Shown here one piece after another: positions 35,152 through 43,986 of a stretch of DNA of 64,000 nucleotides (within the stretch, counting starts at the first letter, position 1; each line of letters opens with the position of its first letter). The position numbers and the translations under genes are program-made. Origin of the DNA: Chryseobacterium wanjuense (GTDB taxonomy: Bacteria; Bacteroidota; Bacteroidia; Flavobacteriales; Weeksellaceae); assembly GCF_900111495.1 (NCBI RefSeq), contig NZ_FOIU01000001.1, positions 620,001 to 684,000 on the forward strand. The letters run 5' to 3'. The notes beneath the pieces are model-generated. The model saw nothing but the letters and a program-made list of their open reading frames with translations. It did not search any database and was not told the origin of the DNA.

Positions 35152-36777
35152 TTACCCAAGATAAGGATATCTGTAATCTTTAGGAGAAACAAAAGTTTCT
35201 TTGATACTTCTTACGGAAGTCCATCTCAATAAGTTCATTTTCGAACCTGCTTTGTCGTTTGTTCCGGAAGCTCTACCACCACCGAAAGGCTGCTGACCAA
35301 CAACTGCACCTGTAGGTTTGTCATTGATATAGAAATTTCCTGAAGCATTTTCCAACGCTTTGAAAGCTTCATTGATCGCATAACGATCCTGTGCAAAAAC
35401 AGAACCCGTTAATGAATAAGGAGAAGAAGAATCTACCAGTTGTAAAGTTTCTTTCCAGTCTTTATCTTCATAAACGAAAACAGATAAGATCGGCCCGAAA
35501 ATTTCTTCCACCATACTTTCGTACTGAGGATTTGTCGTTTCGATTACAGTCGGGTGTACAAACCATCCTTTAGAATCATCAGTTTTTCCGCCGATCGCTA
35601 CGTTGGCTTCACTGGATGCATTGGCTCTGTCGATATATCCTTTGCATTTTTCGAAAGAATTTTTATCGATTACCGCGTTCACGAAGTTTGAAGGATCTTC
35701 AGGAGAACCGATTTTAATAGAATTGATCTGCGTTTCCATTACTTTTTTCACATCAGCCCAAAGAGACTGAGGAATATAAGCTCTTGAAGCGGCAGAACAT
35801 TTTTGCCCTTGATACTCGAAAGCACCTCTTACCAAAGCCGTTGCTACAGCTTCTACATTGGCAGAAGGGTGGGCGATAACGAAGTCTTTCCCTCCAGTTT
35901 CTCCTACGATTCTCGGATATGTTCTGTAATTGTGAATATTGTCACCGATCATTTTCCACATTCCCTGAAAAACTTTTGTAGAACCTGTAAAGTGAAGTCC
36001 TGCAAAATCTCTATGAGCTAAAACTTTCTCAGCAGTATCTTTTCCGTCTGTAAAGATCATGTTGATTACCCCTGCAGGAAGACCCGCTTCAGTAAGAACA
36101 TCCATGATTACTTTTGCAGAATAAACCTGCTTGTCAGATGGTTTCCAAACCACTACGTTTCCAAGCATGGCCATACAAGTCGGCAAATTTCCTGAAATCG
36201 CTGTAAAGTTGAACGGCGTTACTGCAAAACAGAATCCTTCCAATGGTCTGTATTCTACACGGTTCCAGATTCCGCTGTCGGAAACCGGCTGCTCAGAATA
36301 CATTTCCGTCATGAATTCTACGTTGAATCTTAAGAAATCGATAAGCTCACAAGCAGAATCTATTTCAGCCTGATGAACATTTTTAGACTGTCCGATCATG
36401 GTAGCGGCGTTGATTACATCTCTGTAAGGTCCGGCTAAAAGATCAGCTGCTTTTAAGAAAATTGCTGCGCGCTGTTCCCAGCCCAGTTCGTTCCATTCTT
36501 GCTTGGCTGCCAATGCCGCGTTGATAGCATCATCCACATGCTGCATGGTACCTTTATAGTAAAACCCGAAATCATGAGCATGATCCTGAGGAGACTGAAG
36601 CTGAACTTTTTCGTTAGTTTTTACTTCTTTTCCGTTGATGATCATTGGGATTTCTATCTTTTCTGCCCACATTTTTTTGTATTGAGCGATAAGGCTTTTT
36701 ACTTCCGGAGTTCCCGGTGCATAAGAATTTACCGGTTCGTTTACTGCAAATGGTACTTGCGAAATTGCTTTTGACAT
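35152..36777 (-). CDS. pruA: L-glutamate gamma-semialdehyde dehydrogenase
   Basis: A 541-residue NAD-dependent aldehyde dehydrogenase, the second step of proline breakdown (P5C to glutamate). Stand-alone Bacteroidota-type PruA without a proline dehydrogenase domain. Visible marks: FTGSTKVFQGMW, catalytic Glu in VGETGGKDFVIAHP, catalytic Cys in YQGQKCSAASRAY, and QPFGGGRASGTNDKAGS near the end. No putA-type partner lies nearby. Confidence 0.93.
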   Translation of the reverse strand: MSKAISQVPFAVNEPVNSYAPGTPEVKSLIAQYKKMWAEKIEIPMIINGKEVKTNEKVQLQSPQDHAHDFGFYYKGTMQHVDDAINAALAAKQEWNELGWEQRAAIFLKAADLLAGPYRDVINAATMIGQSKNVHQAEIDSACELIDFLRFNVEFMTEMYSEQPVSDSGIWNRVEYRPLEGFCFAVTPFNFTAISGNLPTCMAMLGNVVVWKPSDKQVYSAKVIMDVLTEAGLPAGVINMIFTDGKDTAEKVLAHRDFAGLHFTGSTKVFQGMWKMIGDNIHNYRTYPRIVGETGGKDFVIAHPSANVEAVATALVRGAFEYQGQKCSAASRAYIPQSLWADVKKVMETQINSIKIGSPEDPSNFVNAVIDKNSFEKCKGYIDRANASSEANVAIGGKTDDSKGWFVHPTVIETTNPQYESMVEEIFGPILSVFVYEDKDWKETLQLVDSSSPYSLTGSVFAQDRYAINEAFKALENASGNFYINDKPTGAVVGQQPFGGGRASGTNDKAGSKMNLLRWTSVRSIKETFVSPKDYRYPYLG

Positions 36778-36853
36778 ATTACGTTGTATTATTTTTTAAT
36801 TTGCTAATGATACAAATTTACAACATTTAAAATTGATTTTGTTGATAGATGAA

Positions 36854-36952
36854 TATGTGAATTGTCAATTTTGCTTAGCAAGTGAATAGTGAATTTTAAA
36901 AATAATACTTAAAAAATTGCCAGGCAAAGCGAATTGACCATTAACTATTGAC
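36854..36952. repeat. Degenerate GTGAATTGTCAATT-type repeat
   Basis: TGTGAATTGTCAATTTTGCT and, inverted, AGCGAATTGACC plus CTATTGACG flank a short spacer. Related words occur at 3129-3142, 3343-3365 and 40956-40986. Behaves like a decayed dispersed hairpin. Confidence 0.45.
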
Positions 36953-36956
36953 GTTT

Positions 36957-38060
36957 CTACATTTTTTCGTTTTCCAAAATCTTCAACACCAGTTTTTCTT
37001 CCTGGGTTAAGCCTGCTTTTCCGTCATTTTGTTCTATTTCTTCAAGCTCGTCAAGATATTTTTTAATGGTATTGTTTTCGTAAAGGTTGATTACCAAAGG
37101 ATGTACGTAATATTTTCTGCAGACGGTGCTTGTATTTCCGAGGTGGGAAGCTACAATTTCCAAAGCTTCTTTTACTTTTTTCTTGTATTCCGCATGGGTT
37201 TCTGCGTAGCCGATTTCTTTAAAAGCAATTAATGCACTTACCGTTCCCGACCAGGTTCTGAAATCTTTTGCCGTAAAATCTTCCCCGCTGATTTCTTTAA
37301 TATACTCATTCACCATTCCCGAATCGATGGAGTGGCGGTTGCCTTCATCATCATAATATTGAAACAGCTCTTTTCCGGGAATATCTTTACATTTCTGAAC
37401 GAGTCTGGCCAATCTTCTGCTTTTCAGATCGACATTGTGCATGACTCCTTTTTTACCTTTAAATGAAAAAGTAATTTTCTGCCCGTTGATTTTTACGTGT
37501 TTAACTTTTAAAGTCGTTAAACCAAAAGAACCGTAGAGTTTTTCGTAGGCATTATTTCCGATCCGGATGTTGGTTCTCTGCATTAAACTTACGATTAATG
37601 CCAGGATTTTCCTCTTTTCAAAATTCCTCAAAGCCAGATCCTGCTCCACATGAAGCCTGATGTTCGGAAGAGCGTATCCGAACTGTAGCATTCTGTAAAA
37701 CTTTGTGTGATTTCGTAAGGCATTCCATAGAGGGTGATAACGATACTGTTTCCTCTTTTTTACATCAAATCCCGTTGCCTGAAGGTGTCCGTTGTCCAAA
37801 GCACAGATCCAGACATTCTCCCAAGCCGGGGGAATAACGAGTTTGTTGATTCTTGAGATCTCGTCCTTATCCTTGATTTTTTCGCCGTCTTTATAATAAG
37901 AATATTTCTTTCCGGTTTTTTTCCGAATGATACCGGCCGTTTCTGCATCGGAAGTATATACTAGATGTACCGCCTTTGCAGAAGCCTCCGGATCTCTCAT
38001 AATCTTGACAATCTTAGAAGGGTTCAGATGGGAAATGATTTCTAAGTCTGAATTTTCCAT
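36957..38060 (-). CDS. DNA topoisomerase IB (poxvirus/bacterial type)
   Basis: A 367-residue enzyme that relaxes supercoils through a 3'-phosphotyrosyl link. N-terminal domain SKIVKIMRDPEASAKAVHLV, then YTSDAETAGIIRKKTGKKYS and VIPPAWENVWICALDNGHLQ. Catalytic core residues: Arg in LMQRTNIRIGNNAYEK, Lys in VKHVKINGQK, Arg in DFRTWSGTVSAL, and nucleophile Tyr in CRKYYVHPLVI. Close to the usual length of bacterial TopIB. Confidence 0.92.
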   Translation of the reverse strand: MENSDLEIISHLNPSKIVKIMRDPEASAKAVHLVYTSDAETAGIIRKKTGKKYSYYKDGEKIKDKDEISRINKLVIPPAWENVWICALDNGHLQATGFDVKKRKQYRYHPLWNALRNHTKFYRMLQFGYALPNIRLHVEQDLALRNFEKRKILALIVSLMQRTNIRIGNNAYEKLYGSFGLTTLKVKHVKINGQKITFSFKGKKGVMHNVDLKSRRLARLVQKCKDIPGKELFQYYDDEGNRHSIDSGMVNEYIKEISGEDFTAKDFRTWSGTVSALIAFKEIGYAETHAEYKKKVKEALEIVASHLGNTSTVCRKYYVHPLVINLYENNTIKKYLDELEEIEQNDGKAGLTQEEKLVLKILENEKM

Positions 38061-38072
38061 AAGATTTTTTGG

Positions 38073-38240
38073 TTAAGAGTTCTTACCCCTTGAAAATAGC
38101 CATAATATAATAGCTAATACGCCAACTACTAATATAATTCCCCACCACATTCCTGCCTTAAAGATTGTCTCTATCGCTTCACAACTTGTTAGTGTTAATA
38201 AACATAAGATCATAATACTGTATAAGCTCCATTTTTTCAT
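38073..38240 (-). CDS. Small lipoprotein with a C-terminal TM helix
   Basis: A 55-residue gene. Lipobox LTSC at residues 17-20 ends a signal (MKKWSLYSIMILCLLTLTSC); the mature part EAIETIFKAGMWWG leads into a TM helix (IILVVGVLAIILWLF) and a positive end (SRGKNS). I recognise the pattern TSCExIxxIFKAGM plus TM from small flavobacterial membrane proteins of unknown role. ATG at 38240, stop at 38073, 12 bp past the topoisomerase start. Confidence 0.72.
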   Translation of the reverse strand: MKKWSLYSIMILCLLTLTSCEAIETIFKAGMWWGIILVVGVLAIILWLFSRGKNS

Positions 38241-38266
38241 AGCAATTTATTTTGGTGTTTATTATT

Positions 38267-38704
38267 CTAAATTCTGTGATGGTCTGCTCGCCAGTTTTTG
38301 ATGGATTTTTTGATTTCGTTCCCCGAAATATTTTCATGAAGTGCTTTGTACAACAGCTCTTTAAATTCATCATCATAAGCAAACCTCAATGCTGCAATCT
38401 GATCAAATCCCAACTTGCTTTCAACTTCATCAGACCTCTGGCCGAATAACTCAAAATACCTTTGTTTGAATTCCAGTCTTACCAAACGGTTTTGAAGTCC
38501 CAGCGCATAATGCTGTCTGATCATAATTGCCAGATAGAAAAGCAGAAAAATAACAATCGAAAATAAAATCCAGATCAGTTTATTAGGCTCATCATTAAAA
38601 ATTTTCCAGATCCCGAAAACTTCCAGCAGAATTAATAATGGAAGATAAATAAAATGATGTGGCGGATAAAATTTCCTGTGATTTTGATAACTCTGACTTT
38701 CCAT
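38267..38704 (-). CDS. DUF6526-like membrane protein
   Basis: A 145-residue protein with two TM helices (FIYLPLLILLEVFGIWKI and LIWILFSIVIFLLFYLAIMI) and a cytoplasmic helical tail. YQNHRKFYPPHHFIY at the start and RLVRLEFKQRYFELFGQRSD after TM2 are family marks. Function unknown. Transcribed in the same direction as the small lipoprotein and topIB. Confidence 0.75.
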   Translation of the reverse strand: MESQSYQNHRKFYPPHHFIYLPLLILLEVFGIWKIFNDEPNKLIWILFSIVIFLLFYLAIMIRQHYALGLQNRLVRLEFKQRYFELFGQRSDEVESKLGFDQIAALRFAYDDEFKELLYKALHENISGNEIKKSIKNWRADHHRI

Positions 38705-38902
38705 ATTGTGTAATATAGCAAGAATCTTTCCAAAATGTTAAATTTTTAATAATAATTGATATTTGTGGTATCTAAATATTGTTGATTGTACTGAAATGCC
38801 TAAAATTTTTCAATAATTAAACCGGAAGCTTGTCAGGAAATTTATTATTTAAACTTCCATAAACTCTTTTTTAGGAGCTTTATCCTGCTTTCCGCACTCG
38901 CT

Positions 38903-38959
38903 ATTTTCTGTTTTTTTTTCGGGCGAGCCAAAGGCTCGCCCGAAAAAAAAACAGAAAAT
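38903..38959. repeat. Perfect 27-bp inverted repeat in a larger dispersed element
   Basis: The arms 38903-38929 and 38933-38959 are exact complements around AAA; each carries GGGCGAGCC or its complement plus nine T or A. On both sides lies further pairing potential (AGCTTTATCCTGCTTTCCGC at 38877-38896 and AGGGCTAGGG after), a sequence type repeated in many flavobacterial genomes. 38705-39181 otherwise has no gene. Confidence 0.85.
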
Positions 38960-39181
38960 GAGCTCAAACAAATGCTTCAATCAGGGCTAGGGTTGCAGGT
39001 TTCATTTAGAAATATTCGATATTAAATTTAATCTCCGGTTGGTAATTCAAGTTATAAAGTCACATTTAAATAAATATATCAACAGAATTATTTATAAAAA
39101 AATTAGCATTATCTCTCCTGAAAAATATACCGGGAACACTCAAAAATTCGTAACTTCCGATCTTTAAAAATTCAATAAAAA

Positions 39182-40951
39182 ATGACTTCAAAGGAAAAAG
39201 TAGCTGCGCTTCGTGAAGAAATGCAGAAAAATAATGTTGATGCATTTATAGTATATTCTGCAGATCCGCATATGAGTGAATACTTGCCGGAAGAATGGCA
39301 GGAAAGAGCCTGGCTGTCAGGGTTTTTAGGTTCTGCTGGTTTTGTGGTGGTTACCAAAGATAAGGCCGGACTTTGGACAGACGGAAGATATTACACACAG
39401 GCTGCCATCGAATTAGAAGGCTCCGGAATCGATCTTTTCAAAGACGGGCTGGAAGGAACTCCCAACTATATCGACTGGATCATTTCCGAAATTCCGGCAA
39501 ACGGAAAAGTAGCGGTAAATGCATTGGCAACTTCTCACGCAAACTGGGAACTTCTTTCACAAAAATTCAATCCAAAACATATAACATTAGTTGATCTTCC
39601 TCTTTTAAAGGAAATCTGGAAAGACAGAGGAACACCTTCCAAAAATCCAATCTTTGTGCACCCTGTAGAAAGAGCAGGAAAATCTGTGACAGATAAGATC
39701 GCTGCAATCCGCCAGAAAATGGAAGAGCAGGAAGCTACGGTTCATATTATTTCAAGCCTTGATGATGTTGCATGGACATTGAATCTGAGAGGAAGTGATG
39801 TAGAAAGTAATCCTGTATTTCTGGGATACATCATTATCACTAAAAATGATGCGATTCTCTTCACTGGCCTTGAAAAATTAGAGGTTGAGGCAAGAAAATC
39901 AATGGACGATTCTTTCGTTAAAATGATGCCTTATGAAGAATTTTCAAATCATTTAAAAACTTTCAGAAATGAGAAAATTCTCGTTTCTCCAAACAGCAAT
40001 CAGTCAATTTTTGAAGCATTAAAATCTGAAAATCAATTCATCAAAGCGCCGGTTCCCGGAAATCTGATGAAAGCCCAGAAAAACGAAACTGAACTGGAAG
40101 GTTTCAGAAAAGTAATGGTAAGAGACGGTGTTGCTATGGTAAAATTCCTGTATTGGCTCACTCACAATGCCGGAAAAGAAGCAATGAACGAGTATTCCAT
40201 CGGTGAAAAGCTGAGAGGTTTCCGTGCGGAAGGTGAAAATTTTGTAGGGGAAAGCTTCGGAAGTATCGTCGGATATAAAGATAATGGCGCTATCATGCAT
40301 TATTCCGCAAAAAGCGAAGGAAGCAAAGACGTGACAAATGATGCGAGCATTCTGGTAGATTCCGGAGGTCAATACCTTGAAGGAACAACAGATATCACCA
40401 GAACATTGGCTTTGGGAGCAGTTTCGGATGAATTTAAAAGAAACTCAACATTGGTGTTACAAGGCATGATCCGTTTATCGATGGTGAAATTCCCGAAAGG
40501 TACAAGAGGTGTTCAGCTTGATGCCATTGCAAGACTTCCGTTGTGGATGTCCGGAAAAGACTACAATCACGGAACAGGTCACGGTGTGGGAAGTTTTATG
40601 AATGTGCATGAAGGTCCGCAAAATATCAGAAAAGATATGAATCCGCAGGAGCTTTTGGTAGGCATGGTTTGTTCCAACGAACCTGGATTTTATGTGGAAG
40701 GAGAATACGGAATCCGTCATGAAAACCTGATCGCCGTAAAAGAATCGGAAAAAACCGCTTTCGGTACTTTCTACGAATTTGAAACATTGACGTTCTGCCC
40801 ATTCTTTAAAGATACAATCGTAAAAGAAATCCTTTCCGAAGAAGAAATCGCATGGCTGAATAATTACCATAAAACCTGCGAAGAAAAAATCGCTCCATAC
40901 CTGGAAGGGGAAGTGAAAAACTGGTTCCTGGAATTGGTAAGCCCACTTTAA
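39182..40951 (+). CDS. Aminopeptidase P family protein (Xaa-Pro aminopeptidase)
   Basis: A 589-residue M24 metallopeptidase cutting the N-terminal residue before proline. Two creatinase-like N-terminal domains (MSEYLPEEWQERAWLSGF, GLWTDGRYYTQAAIELEG) precede the pita-bread catalytic domain. Metal ligands: Asp in LVDSGGQYLEGTTDITRT (two Asp), His in YNHGTGHGVGSFMNVHEGP, Glu in CSNEPGFYVEG and Glu in IRHENL. Three-domain length matches the eukaryote-like cytosolic type. Confidence 0.93.
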   Translation: MTSKEKVAALREEMQKNNVDAFIVYSADPHMSEYLPEEWQERAWLSGFLGSAGFVVVTKDKAGLWTDGRYYTQAAIELEGSGIDLFKDGLEGTPNYIDWIISEIPANGKVAVNALATSHANWELLSQKFNPKHITLVDLPLLKEIWKDRGTPSKNPIFVHPVERAGKSVTDKIAAIRQKMEEQEATVHIISSLDDVAWTLNLRGSDVESNPVFLGYIIITKNDAILFTGLEKLEVEARKSMDDSFVKMMPYEEFSNHLKTFRNEKILVSPNSNQSIFEALKSENQFIKAPVPGNLMKAQKNETELEGFRKVMVRDGVAMVKFLYWLTHNAGKEAMNEYSIGEKLRGFRAEGENFVGESFGSIVGYKDNGAIMHYSAKSEGSKDVTNDASILVDSGGQYLEGTTDITRTLALGAVSDEFKRNSTLVLQGMIRLSMVKFPKGTRGVQLDAIARLPLWMSGKDYNHGTGHGVGSFMNVHEGPQNIRKDMNPQELLVGMVCSNEPGFYVEGEYGIRHENLIAVKESEKTAFGTFYEFETLTFCPFFKDTIVKEILSEEEIAWLNNYHKTCEEKIAPYLEGEVKNWFLELVSPL

Positions 40952-41003
40952 AAAAGTGAAATAGTCAATTCTCAATTGTGAATTGATATTATTTAAATAA
41001 TTC

Positions 41004-41036
41004 AAAGCCTTGTAATGAAAGTTACGAGGCTTTTCC
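41004..41036 (+). terminator. Terminator of the aminopeptidase gene
   Basis: 12-bp stem AAAGCCTTGTAA/TTACGAGGCTTT (one wobble), 6-nt loop, T-run. A GTGAAATAGTCAATTCTCAA repeat precedes it (40957-40976). Confidence 0.85.
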
Positions 41037-41105
41037 GTTTATACAACCGTATTTTCACGGATAATTTTTAGGGTTTATCCTGATAGATTGGGAAATAAGG
41101 CAAGC

Positions 41106-41213
41106 TATCTTTGTATCAACAAAATGACACATCATTCATATCTTCATATACATTTAGTAAATTCAAAGCAGCGAATCATCTCAGTTCTTGGGATGATTTT
41201 TTTATTTTATTAA
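41106..41213 (+). promoter_or_regulatory. Promoter, His-rich leader ORF and terminator (attenuator-like)
   Basis: TATCTTTG (41106-41113) is a perfect -7. A 29-codon ORF starts at 41124 (MTHHSYLHIHLVN...; four His in the first ten codons). Near its end AATCATCTC/GGGATGATT (41174-41198) forms a 9-bp stem followed by a long T-run. This is the plan of a histidine attenuator, but no his gene follows: only a 20-codon ORF at 41225 (MEKSNLNILSGVSLEEYCHT) and then the gene at 41439. 41288-41438 is AT-rich. Confidence 0.45.
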
Positions 41214-41438
41214 TAATCATTTAAATGGAAAAGTCAAATTTGAATATTTTAAGCGGAGTAAGTCTGGAAGAGTACTGTCATACCTGATCATTAATTTTCA
41301 ATTATGAAAAAAAATGATTGATTATTTAATTTTTTTATTAAATAATCTTGAAATAAATATAGATATTATTAAAAAAGAATAATATCTATATTTTTTGAAT
41401 TAATTTTATTAACTTTACATTACACTAAATAAATAAGA

Positions 41439-42278
41439 ATGAAAAAGAAAATTATTATTTTAATGTGCTTTTGTTCTTTATTACACACAACTTATGCACA
41501 AGTAGGGATCAATACATCTAATCCCCAAGCTACTTTTCATATTGACGGACAAAAAAATAACCCCTCAACAGGTGTTCCGAATATTGCCCAACAATCTGAT
41601 GATATTGTAGGAACCTCAACAGGAAACTTAGGGTTAGGAACTACTGCTCCTACTGCTAAACTAGAGATTCAGACAGGTGGAACAACTGCTGCACCGATTT
41701 CGGGGATCAAGGTAGTTGATGGTTCTCAAACGGATAAATACGTATTAACTACAGATGCCTCGGGAAGCGCGCTCTGGAAACCTATTACTTTGACTACCAT
41801 TATGGGAGTATTTCCTTCAAATGTAGGAGCCGGTAATTATACTTTCAAAACGACGGCATTATGGGATAAAACAAATGCATTTATTACCCTTCCTCCAGGA
41901 AGCTGGAGAGTAGATGTCACACAGCTTTTAAGAATAACTGGAGATGCACTTACAGGTGATCAGTATATGTGGCTTCGTTTTAGCTTCACTGATGATAATA
42001 CACCCCTTAATCCTACACTAACAAACGATTTTTCTAACAATGCAAGATATATAAGTGCTCAAATTTCCGGACCAACAGTAGTCATGACAAATGTTTATAA
42101 ATATGCCTTGGCACAAGGAAGCGTTTTGATAAATAATTCTTCCGGAGCTAATAAAACGTATTATTTAATTGTAGGCAGTACAACATCTTCATTTACAAGT
42201 ACAGCAACCTGGTTGGAAAGGGTAGGAGCAAATATTTGGGGTGAAAACATTATAACTGCAATTCCTATTTCTCAATAA
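41439..42278 (+). CDS. Secreted QVGINT-family protein
   Basis: A 279-residue exported protein: signal peptide ending TTYA, QVGINTSNPQATFHIDGQKN, NPSTGVPNIAQQSDDIVGTS, LGLGTTAPTAKLEIQTGG, then a unique C-terminal beta domain (NYTFKTTALWDKTNAFITLP ... MWLRFSFTDDNTPLNPTLTN). The N-terminal half matches the 5534/6326 subtype. It stands alone with its own -7 (TAACTTTA, 41410-41417) and terminator, and has no palindromic box. Function unknown. Confidence 0.78.
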   Translation: MKKKIIILMCFCSLLHTTYAQVGINTSNPQATFHIDGQKNNPSTGVPNIAQQSDDIVGTSTGNLGLGTTAPTAKLEIQTGGTTAAPISGIKVVDGSQTDKYVLTTDASGSALWKPITLTTIMGVFPSNVGAGNYTFKTTALWDKTNAFITLPPGSWRVDVTQLLRITGDALTGDQYMWLRFSFTDDNTPLNPTLTNDFSNNARYISAQISGPTVVMTNVYKYALAQGSVLINNSSGANKTYYLIVGSTTSSFTSTATWLERVGANIWGENIITAIPISQ

Positions 42279-42302
42279 AACATAAATTTTATATATTCTA
42301 TT

Positions 42303-42336
42303 ACCTTATAATGTTTTCATTATAAGGTTTTTCTTT
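42303..42336 (+). terminator. Terminator of the 41439 gene
   Basis: 11-bp stem ACCTTATAATG/CATTATAAGGT, TTTT loop, T-run. Confidence 0.85.
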
Positions 42337-42440
42337 TAGTAGCGAATTTTAATTTACAACTTCTGATTGTGGCGGTGCAATGTATAAGAACTGTATTTGA
42401 AGAATTAAAAATTACCATTAAAAAACCGTAAATTTGCGGC

Positions 42441-43826
42441 ATGAATAACGATACCATTTGTGCACTGGCTACGGCCAATGGAGTGGGAGCTTTGGGGATA
42501 ATCAGGGTTTCCGGAAATGAGGCTTTACCGATAGTTCAGAAGAGTTTTCCTGCCAAAAATCTGGAAAAACAAAAATCGCATACCATCCATTACGGATATT
42601 TTGTGGATGGCGAAGAAGCGATTGATGAGGTAATGCTTTCGATTTTTTTGGCTCCGAAAAGTTTTACGACAGAAAATTCTGTGGAAATTGCTTTTCACGG
42701 CTCGCCGCATATTGGAAAACGTATTCTTGAAACCCTTATTAAAAATGGAGCGAGAATGGCAAAAGCGGGAGAATTTACGCTTCGTGCTTTCATCAACGGA
42801 AGGATTGATCTTTCTCAGGCTGAAGCCATTGCAGATGTCATTGCCTCTGAAAATGAAGCTTCAAGAAAGGTAGCCATCAATCAGCTGAAAGGTGGAATTA
42901 CCAATGAAATTTCGTTGTTGAGAACCGACTTGCTGAATTTTGTTTCGTTAATCGAACTGGAACTGGATTTTGCAGAGGAGGATGTGGAATTTGCGGACAG
43001 AACGGCATTGGTTCAATTATTAAATAAAATTGAATTAAAATTAAACTCCTTGATTGAAAGTTTCCAATACGGAAATGCCATCAAAAACGGAACAGCGGTT
43101 GCCATCATCGGAAAACCGAACGCCGGGAAATCAACCTTATTGAATGCTTTGTTGAAAGAAGAAAGGGCGATTGTGAGCAATATAGCCGGAACGACAAGAG
43201 ATACGATCGAAGAAGTTTTACATATTAAAGGTCATGCTTTCCGTTTGATTGATACCGCAGGATTACGGGAAACGATGGACGAAATTGAAGCCATCGGAGT
43301 GAAAAAAGCCAAAGAAAAAGTGGAAAACGCCAATGTTCTTGTTTATTTGGCCGATGCGGGAACAGAAGATTTTTCCGAAGATATCGAAATGATAAAATCT
43401 TTGCTGAGAGATGATCTGAAACTGATTATCTGCGCCACAAAAATCGATGAAGTGATTCCGACTCAATATGAAAAAGTGGAGGAAATTTTCAGAAACGAGA
43501 TTTCTCAGGAGTTTGATTTTATTAAAATTTCCGCAGTTGAAAACCAAAATATTCAGGATCTGAAGAATGAATTGTCTTCTTACGTTGAACAATTAAAAAC
43601 TGAAGAAAATAATGTGGTGATCACCAATCAGCGCCATTTTGAAGCTCTACGAAAGTCTCTGGCTGCTGTTCATAAAGTGAAGGAAGCCATTACTTTCCAG
43701 ATTTCAACTGAATTGCTGGCGTATGAACTTAGAAATGCCCTGGAACATCTTGGCGAAATTTCAGGTGAGGTGACGAATGATGAGGTTTTGGGAAATATTT
43801 TTTCTAAGTTTTGTATCGGAAAGTAA
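42441..43826 (+). CDS. mnmE: tRNA-5-carboxymethylaminomethyl-2-thiouridine GTPase MnmE
   Basis: A 461-residue tRNA U34 modification GTPase, working with MnmG. N-terminal TrmE domain (NNDTICALATANGVGALGII), helical domain, and an inserted G domain with GKPNAGKSTL, switch TTRD and DTAGLRE. The C-terminal Cys motif FCIGK is intact. A -7-like TAAATTTG ends 4 bp before the start, so the message may be nearly leaderless. The 3' end is a known attachment site for genomic islands; an integrase follows here. Confidence 0.95.
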   Translation: MNNDTICALATANGVGALGIIRVSGNEALPIVQKSFPAKNLEKQKSHTIHYGYFVDGEEAIDEVMLSIFLAPKSFTTENSVEIAFHGSPHIGKRILETLIKNGARMAKAGEFTLRAFINGRIDLSQAEAIADVIASENEASRKVAINQLKGGITNEISLLRTDLLNFVSLIELELDFAEEDVEFADRTALVQLLNKIELKLNSLIESFQYGNAIKNGTAVAIIGKPNAGKSTLLNALLKEERAIVSNIAGTTRDTIEEVLHIKGHAFRLIDTAGLRETMDEIEAIGVKKAKEKVENANVLVYLADAGTEDFSEDIEMIKSLLRDDLKLIICATKIDEVIPTQYEKVEEIFRNEISQEFDFIKISAVENQNIQDLKNELSSYVEQLKTEENNVVITNQRHFEALRKSLAAVHKVKEAITFQISTELLAYELRNALEHLGEISGEVTNDEVLGNIFSKFCIGK

Positions 43827-43923
43827 ATATGTTTTCTTTTGAATTCTTATTGTTTCTTTTAGTTTATTTTCAGTTATTTACTGTTTTTTTTACTTTCTCA
43901 TGTGATCTTTTATTTTTATATTT

Positions 43924-43975
43924 GGTACACCTTATGTACACCTCAAATAAGAAAAGGTGTACAATTGTACACCTT
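43924..43975. other. Candidate attachment-site region with GTACACCT repeats
   Basis: Between mnmE and the integrase, GTACACCT occurs three times forward (from about 43925, 43937 and 43968) and once inverted (43955). The last two form a perfect 22-bp palindrome at 43954-43975 around ACAATTGT, 11 bp before the integrase start. Probably recombinase or excisionase binding sites, or an operator of int. Confidence 0.55.
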
Positions 43976-43986
43976 AATTTACAAAT

